DNA from: Chimonanthus salicifolius
Taxonomy: Eukaryota; Streptophyta; Magnoliopsida; Laurales; Calycanthaceae
Length of the DNA stretch: 64,000 nt
Assembly: GCA_013350335.1 (NCBI GenBank)
Contig: CM023532.1
Span: 92,011,383 to 92,075,382 of the forward strand
Direction: 5' to 3'
Position numbers and translations under genes: made by a program. Below the pieces are notes generated by a model. That model saw only the letters and a list, made by a program, of their open reading frames with translations. It was not told where the DNA came from and ran no database searches. Positions 57,191-64,000 of the stretch are shown in pieces (positions within the stretch are counted from its first letter, which is position 1; each line of letters opens with the position of its first letter).

Positions 57191-58633
57191 GGGTTCGGTC
57201 ATACCTATGGCCGAGCCTCACCCTTTTTGTTCATTTATTCCATTAATTACCAAAATGCCATTGGTCCAAACCTTAGTTAATATTCTAATATTTTAATCCA
57301 AAGTACATAACCCTAGGTCCGCCAATCAATTCCCATGTTTAGATCCAAATACATAGATCCTAAACATCTAAGTTCTCCAAATAATTTCTCATATAATTTA
57401 CCTTATTGCCATACAAGGCTAAACTTCCATCTTTAACAAGTATTTACAATTTTTGCCACTCATGGCTTACATAACCCATAGTTTCTTTTAAAATCTTTCA
57501 CCCGTTACATGGTCCATAATAATTTCTCAACAACTTAAGTTTATACTTAGAAAGTCCACATTTAGAAACTTTCCAATTTCATTAACCAACTTCCATAATT
57601 AGAAATTCCCTAAAATGGAAACTTTCTAAATTTATCATTTCCTAATCTTGGATCCCTAATTCCAAGTTCTTTCCATAAATAGGTCCTTTCTAAATTAAAG
57701 ACTTTCCATTTTAATCCTACCTTCCAAAAACAATTAACATACTTTAAAAATACCATTACAACTCCATGGGGTTCGGCCATACACCATGGCCGAACCCTAT
57801 GGTTCATAAGGTTCTCTTTTAAAATCCATACATAGTATTCAATGGCTTTCTTCATTCATACTTCCATAAATAAATAGTTTCCAAACTTAATCTCCACCTT
57901 TCCAAAATTGGAAACACCTTCCATAAATAGAAGGTTTCCAAAAATAATAACCTTCCTTCCATATTTAGATTGCTTTCCAAATTTAGCAACCATTTTCCAT
58001 ACTTGGATGCTTTCCAATTTAGAAACACTTTCCATAATGGGATGCTTTCCAATTTAGCCACCCCTTCCATACATGGAAGCTTTCTAAATTTAGCAACCTT
58101 CTTTCCAAAATTGGAAGCTTTCTAATTTTAGCAACACTTTTCACATTTGGAACCTTTCCATATTAATCCCCATTCCAAAAACAACCCCATGGGGTTCGGC
58201 CAAGCACCATGGCCGAACCCTATGGTTCATGACCTTCCTCAATGGTTTAGATCCATTAAACTCAACCACCAATTCATTAAATATTTGGTGGGGTTCGGCC
58301 ATGCACCATGGCCGAACCTCACCCCTTCTTTTCGTTAGTATGGATCCAAACAATTAGCCATTAAACAATCCATAATCTTTCATTGATTTCTTGAATCTAA
58401 AACCGACCAGCATTAAAGGTTTTTATAATTTAAAATCTAAGATCATAAACCCAATGAATAAATAAAAACTCTCGATGGTTTTCAATCTTACAATCCATCA
58501 ATTAAATAAAATCTTTCCATGGGGTTCGGCCATGCACTATGGCCAAACCCTATGGTTCTTTCTCTCCATTTAAACCATTAAATCATCTCCAATCTCCCTC
58601 CATGGGGTTCGGCCAAACACCATGGCCGAACCC
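57191..58633. repeat. Dispersed palindrome cluster, six copies
   Basis: Copies start at 57191, 57769, 58192, 58291, 58522 and 58605. Between 57540 and 58150 the sequence is made of short TTTCC(A/T)AAATT and GGAAGCTTTC blocks. Confidence 0.87.
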
Positions 58634-59808
58634 TATGGCTCTTTTTGTTTCAAAAATAAAACTATACCATTAAGATACTAACCTCTTTCCAATTGATTTC
58701 TTGTTCTCTCCTTGCTTGATCTTTCTCTTCCAATCTTCTTCTCCTTTCTCCTTGCTCTTGCCGTGTGGAAGAGAATGATGAATTGAGAGAGGGAGAGAGA
58801 GGAATAAACTCAATAATAAAGGATGTCAAAACCGTGTATACCTCTTGATCTCTCCTCTTATAGCCTTTCTTAATCCCACATTAGAAAGTTCTTAAGATAA
58901 GCAACTCTTAGCCATGCGCCCCTTGTGTTCCCCGTTTTTACACATATACCATATTGTAGCTCAGTTTTGACCTTGTTAACTTCCAAATCAGAAAATGTGG
59001 TAAACTACAAAGTTGTAGCCCTTGAAGTCTTATTTCCAACGCAAAAAGATTCAAAGCAATCGGACATTGAAGTGGAAATTTATAACCAAAATACTGAACA
59101 TATGTCAAATCTTCCTTATTTAACCATGGCCGACTTTCCCTCTTTAATTTGCCATATCTGACTTTCCCTTTCTTAATTTAAGACCTTCCAATCGGCCAAT
59201 GCTAAAATACATATAGCAATGCCGTGTACACTTGTTTGCCTCTTATAAAAGCTTCTCTTTAATTACACTTCCCATTTTAATTTCCAACTTCTAAACTTAG
59301 AAACTTACTAACTTAATAATCATTCTCCATATTTAAACACTTTCCAAATTTAGCTCCTATGTTTCCATATTTAGGCACTTTCCAAATTTAGCCATTGCCT
59401 TAAATCCATCCACATCATGCGCATATAATTAATTATAGACATCTTATTGTTTGGCAATAAGATATCATTACCTAAACCCAACATGTGACCTATTTTAGGA
59501 CCATCCTAAAATCTTTCCACTTAATCTTAAATATCTCATCTCATCCAAAATATTATACGCATATAATCCCCTTGATTTTTGTGATATAAAATCTTATATT
59601 CGACCATGCAATCTTTTATCTATTTAATTTTGCATTACTAAAATAATTCAACCCATTTAAATTTATTTGAAACCATTTATCAAAATCGTTGGGTCTTAAT
59701 TGGGCAACGACCCAATCACTTTATCCATCTAAAATCCTTATCTAAAACCCATAAGTTAAATGGGTAATTTTCAGAAATATTTATAACTTGAAAATCTGGG
59801 GTATTACA

Positions 59809-61586
59809 AATGCAATCCTACTTTACCACACAAACATCAAGCAAATATGCAAAACAATAACAAAACAAATCTAACTAATGCATGAATCTATCATCCTAAT
59901 ATGCATGAACAATTTAAATATGCAATAAAATTGAAGAACACCCTAGAAAATTTCTATATGAATGCATGATAAAAGTGAAAATTAAAATAAAATGACTAGG
60001 AACTCACCTTATCCTAGCTTGCATATTTCCAACAATTTTTAAGCAATTTTTTAAAGCAATTTTCAAGTGATTTTCAATCGCGCATTTTAAAAATCCTGCA
60101 AACCAACACAAGCAAATTGTGGTGTAGAGTCTAAATCAAAGAATGCATGATACCTAAACTAAAAGAATTGTTCCTAATCTATAATTAAAGAAGGAGATAT
60201 GATATAATCTATAAACAAGAATTTCAAACTACGATAAGATTATGGAAGTTAAATCAAAGTTCACCAAATTAAAAAAAATTATTCCATGATTCCCACCGTT
60301 TGACATCTTATTTTGAAGATTTCATAAGTTAGATATAAGTTCTAATTTTTATAAAAGTTCTAAGTTTGAAAACTTTGCTAAAATTGGAAGGTTTCCAAAA
60401 ATAGATCAATTACCAAAATAGATTTTTCTAAAAATAAAAAACTTTCCAAAAATACATTGATTCAAATTACTGAGATTTTCAAGAATTTCTTATTTATGGT
60501 AACTTTCCAAAAATAGAAAAAGTTTCCATCTTTACAGAGTTGCCAAAAATAGAACTTTCCAAAAATAACAATTTTTTCTAAAAATAATTAATTTTTAAAG
60601 AGAAGATAATTTAATGATTTTCCTTGGCAACAGCGCCAAAAACTTGTTGATGTTTTAAACTTGTGAATCTCGCAATCGTACGAACCATTCATAGTATAAC
60701 AATGTGAGAGCGAGGTCAAGCCCAATTGAAAATCTTGAAGTATATGAATTTAAATTTATGTCCTCTGAAAAAGAATTATTTTTAAGAAATTGAATCATTA
60801 TCTGAGTCATGTATCTGAATTGGAAAATCAGCAAATAAAATGTGTGATTTCATATTCTTACATGGTGAACTAAATTATAACCTTAATCATGGCTAGAATT
60901 CCATGTTGCAAAATTATTTAACATATCTTCCTATCTTTAATTGAATGAATTTTTTAGAAAGAGAGTGATTAAAAAGAATTTAAAGAATTAGAGAATGAAT
61001 TAAAGAATCAAAAGATTAGATTATACAATATTTGGGTTAGAACAAGAATCAGACAACAAACATGGGATTTAATATAATTAAAAGACAGAAAATTAAATTG
61101 CATGAAAATAAATGACTGAAATTAAAGGTGCAATAACGTAAAGGTTGGTTGTTTGGAATAAGACCGTTCATCACCCAAGATGTGTAAACAAAGTAAATGC
61201 CTAGATATGAAATTTAAGTAAAAATATAAAATGCAACTCATATTTACTGATAAAAGAAGATTCACAACTTTTTAATTTAATTAATCAAACTTCAGTAATC
61301 ATCATTCAAGGCTTACAATCAAGATCCTAACTATTGCCTACGCTCATGTTCATTCAAATAAATAAAAGTAATGATCTTGAAATTATAAGTAACATAATCA
61401 TAAAAGAATTTTAGAAATTGGATGTTCCAGGATTCTAAATGAATGGCTTCACTTTATTAAATGGAAGAATTAAAGTACAAGGATTTGGAAGAAATTACAT
61501 AGAAGAAGTAAAATTAAATGGAAAAATTAATTGCTCTCTTGGAAATCGTGTGTTGCTCTATCTTCTAGTCTTTTCTCCATCCTCTA
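59809..61586. other. Unassigned AT-rich sequence with a Tat/Athila-type site
   Basis: No ORF is supported. On the minus strand a TGGCGCTGTTGCC motif (60622-60638) followed inwards by CAAGGAAAATC resembles the primer site of Tat/Athila Ty3/gypsy elements. The adjacent 60648-61100 region may be part of that element's LTR. The rest is featureless AT-rich DNA. Confidence 0.5.
60622..60638 (-). promoter_or_regulatory. Tat/Athila-type primer binding site
   Basis: The minus strand reads TGGCGCTGTTGCCAAGG, close to the family pattern TGGCGCCGTTGCCGGGG. It is preceded by AACAAGTTTT, as in many plant copies. Confidence 0.55.
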
Positions 61587-63016
61587 TGTAATGCCCTGCC
61601 CTTTTTCACTCGCTTCTTCCCGTAAATCAGAGTCTATTTTTTTTTTTTTATAACAGAGTAGAGTGATAGAGAGAGGGACGTCATGATGCGAGCTAAATCC
61701 GAACTTCTAAAGTTCGACCCTTAGCTGGCCAACCCTATGTGTGCATGGACACAGTCCATGAAAACGGTTCACACATAGCAATATAAACATGCAGAATAAA
61801 AATCATAACATGCGGAACATAATAGAACACAGTTCTATTCCATTCAGATAGCAAAGTACGTCAAGTCCTTAATCATCATTATCATAACACAATTATCTAA
61901 TAAAACAGCCAACCATAGCAAATTCATCTAAGTTATTACAATCCGATTTCTAGATACTCAAAATACAAGCCCATGAGTATCTTAAATAAAATATAAATAA
62001 AAAGCATCCAAGCTCCTATGCTTGACCCGTTTCACATTCATCGTTCCCCTCGTTTCCTGTATCATCCACTAGGGTAGAAGTAGGGCTTTAGAACAACGCG
62101 CCCAGTAGGTATTGCAATTAGGGTTAACACATGGGTTAGTACCAAAAATCCAGATATAATACATATCAAATCCAATTATAATAAATCATACCATACTTAT
62201 AAAGCATCGTATCCAAAACAGTGTATGATAATAGAGATCCAATCATACCGATAAAAACCAGAAACCTTGCATGATAATAAAGGTCATAATTATGCCGATT
62301 CAATGCCATGCCATGCTATCATATGCAATGAGTCCCATCCATCACATGTACATAAAGTACCCACCACATAGGTCTTTCGGACGCCCCGACGGAGTGTGGA
62401 CCCTCCAGTTACTTTTCATACATAGTATCCTCTTGATGGAAATCATATCAAGGTATCCCCCACGATTCTATTACGGACGTCCCGACGGAGTGTGGATCTC
62501 CGGTTACATTTCATACATAATATCCTCTTGATGGAAAGCTCCTCATCAAGGTATCCCCCCACGAGTGTTTTACGGACGCCCCGACGGAGTGTGGGTCTCC
62601 GGTTACCATTCATCCCTCACATGCCATGCATGAGATGCAAATATCCACATGCTATGCAATTATACAAATCATTGCATTTAAAAACTCATATTTGAAACAT
62701 ATACAATACATGCTATTTTATCATATAAACATAGCATTTAAAACTCACATTTTGAAACATATCCTTTGCACTATAAATTCATCAAATCAAGATAACAACA
62801 ATGTACATAAACCCATGATTTCAAAGAGGTGGAATCCTACCAAAGACCGCTAACGTGTCCTTGCGTCTTTTGTCCGGTAACCGCTCATGATCGTAAACAC
62901 CTAGTGAGGTCCCGTTACCTTATAATATAAAATCAATCAAAACTAAGTCCCACTTGATTTACAAGATTTTAAGTCCATAAACCAATCCCCATGGTTTATC
63001 ATTTTCAACCTATATT
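61587..63016 (-). mobile_element. LTR I, interrupted
   Basis: It starts TGTAATGCCCTGCCC. It carries the inner stem CATGGACACAGTCCATG near 61744, the GGGCTTT hairpin near 62083 and a three-unit minisatellite. It is interrupted at 63021 by another LTR, and it is the inverted counterpart of K1. Confidence 0.85.
62370..62605. repeat. LTR minisatellite, three units of about 95 bp
   Basis: Units contain GGACG(C/T)CCCGACGGAGTGTG, a TCTCCGGTTAC end and ATCCTCTTGATGGAAA, then ATCAAGGTATCCCCC. Confidence 0.88.
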
Positions 63017-64000
63017 ACCAATGTAACACTTTGGAATTTCATATTATTAATATTTATGAAATTTGTTATTTAATTGTGAAATTATTGGATATGGACCTTA
63101 GATGGGTAAAGGATTGGGTCAATTGCCCAATTAAGACCCAACGGATTGTGGATATGGTAGCAATTGGAATAATTGGATAAGATGTATTCAATTGGGTCAA
63201 AGTTGTTAATTGGGTCAAAATGTCCAATTGGGATCCAATGGGTCATGTTTGACTTGGTTGACCACCAAGTTAGTTGAGTTGGACAGTTTGCATTTTAAAT
63301 TTAAATTCAAATGATGGGTTGGACGGTTTTTATTTCAAACTCAAATGAGATGAAGGAGTTATTTTTATTTCAAATTCAAATGAGATGAAGGAGTTATTTT
63401 TATTTCAAATTTAAGTGAGATGAAGGATTTATTTTTATTTCAAATCCAAATGAGTTGGGTTGGATGGCTTTTACATTTGGAATTCAAATTCAAAGGCAAT
63501 GAATGATACACGTTGGAGAAGATGGAGGAGGTTGGTTTGTTTCAAAATTTAAACTCAGGAGAGATGAAGGTGGTTTAAAATTCAAATTCAAAATAATGGG
63601 GTGGACAGTTTTATGTTTGAAATTCAAACAAATAAGATGGAGGAAGTTATGTTTAATTCAAATTCCAAATAATGATACACGTTGGAGAGATGAAGGAATA
63701 TTGGTTTATTTCAAAATACAAAGGCAAGGCACACGATGGAGAGATAATGGAGATGGATATGGCTTAATGTTCAAATTCAAACAAAGAGAGGAGTATGGGT
63801 TTATTTCAAATTCAAAGGCACGCGATGGAGAGATATTGGAGGTGGTTTTGGCTTATTTCAAAATCAAAACAAGGATGCACATGGAAAGATAATGGAGATA
63901 GTTTTACATTTAAAAATATTCAAATTTCAAATGGCATACACGTTGTAGTCTTGAGAATTCTATCTCATGTGGAGATAGGGAAGATAATCCCTCTTGGCTC
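62640..64000 (-). repeat. Right arm of the large inverted duplication
   Basis: Near-identical to the reverse complement of 3551-4880, and it probably continues beyond the window. Only scattered differences are seen (for example near 63555 and 63735). Confidence 0.85.
63022..64000 (+). mobile_element. LTR start, continues beyond the window
   Basis: TGTAACACTTTGGAATTTC follows the target ACCAA (63017-63021). It is the same insertion as the solo LTR at 1058-4511 in opposite orientation. It holds the TTTGAATTTGAA-type repeats and a TTGACTTGGTTGACC inverted W-box pair near 63249. Confidence 0.87.

Larger units (their letters stand above)
55637..59808 (-). mobile_element. Solo LTR, TSD AATGT/AATGC
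   Basis: 4172 bp, TGTAACGCCCCGCAC to GGGGTATTACA. The flanks AATGT (55632-55636) and AATGC (59809-59813) differ by one base. It carries a four-unit minisatellite, a five-unit tandem repeat, six palindromes and about 700 bp near its sense start (58870-59220) that the shorter LTRs lack. Confidence 0.87.

Noticed and set aside
58925..59161. A 78-residue ORF containing ENVVNYKVVALEVLFPTQ
   Set aside because: It lies inside a solo LTR, has no recognisable domain and resembles a noncoding stretch commonly repeated in plant genomes.

Overview
This 64 kb window is nuclear DNA of a flowering plant, from a heterochromatic region of what is probably a large genome. I cannot name the species. No host gene, tRNA, rRNA or CRISPR array is supported. 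Almost the whole window is a nest of LTR retrotransposons. Nearly all belong to one Ty3/gypsy chromovirus-like family (Tekay/Del-like by its integrase and chromodomain tail) with unusually long LTRs of about 3.4-4.2 kb. In sense orientation an LTR runs from TGTAACACCCC (or TGTAATAGCCC) to GGGCGGGGCGTTACA.

The nesting can be read from 5-bp target-site duplications (TSDs). On the left are a partial LTR (1-1057 and 4512-4880) carrying a solo LTR (1058-4511, TSD TTGGT), a 100-N assembly gap (4881-4980) and another LTR end (4981-6574). A minus-strand LTR, E (6575-7913 and 46710-47268), is split by solo LTR D (7914-8173 and 44653-46704, TSD AAAAT). D is split by the large non-autonomous element C (8174-44647, minus, TSD TGCCC). 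C holds a solo LTR (10296-14543, TSD TATTT/TATTC), a gag-only Ty1/copia element (17028-36375, TSD AAGTC) and a solo LTR (36991-40417, TSD TCCCC). The copia element itself holds a solo LTR (17191-20575, TSD AAGTC) and a complete but broken chromovirus (24277-34842, minus, TSD GGTAG). E, D, C, copia and chromovirus make five layers.

To the right lies a truncated plus-strand chromovirus (47269-54991) with LTR, primer site, an extra zinc-knuckle ORF, gag, protease and partial RT. Then come older sequence with a Tat/Athila-type primer site (54992-55636 and 59809-61586) split by a solo LTR (55637-59808), and an LTR (61587-63016) entered by another LTR at 63022 (TSD ACCAA). The last 1.36 kb is a near-identical inverted copy of 3551-4880, including the same TSD, so the two ends of the window share a duplicated or misassembled block.

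All gag/pol reading frames are interrupted by stops and frameshifts. They are recognisable relics that depend, if mobile at all, on proteins made elsewhere.

The most unusual content is in the LTRs: (1) about 70 dispersed copies of a 26-29 bp palindrome, GGGTTCGGCCAT-n(2-5)-ATGGCCGAACCC; (2) inverted W-box pairs and other perfect hairpins near the LTR start; (3) a minisatellite at one fixed site, with a different repeat unit in different copies; (4) a folded block near the LTR end whose stems co-vary between copies; (5) a UUCG-capped hairpin about 92 nt inside the primer-site end of three separate elements; (6) an extra ORF upstream of gag encoding three CCHC knuckles, retained in a derivative with no recognisable gag-pol.
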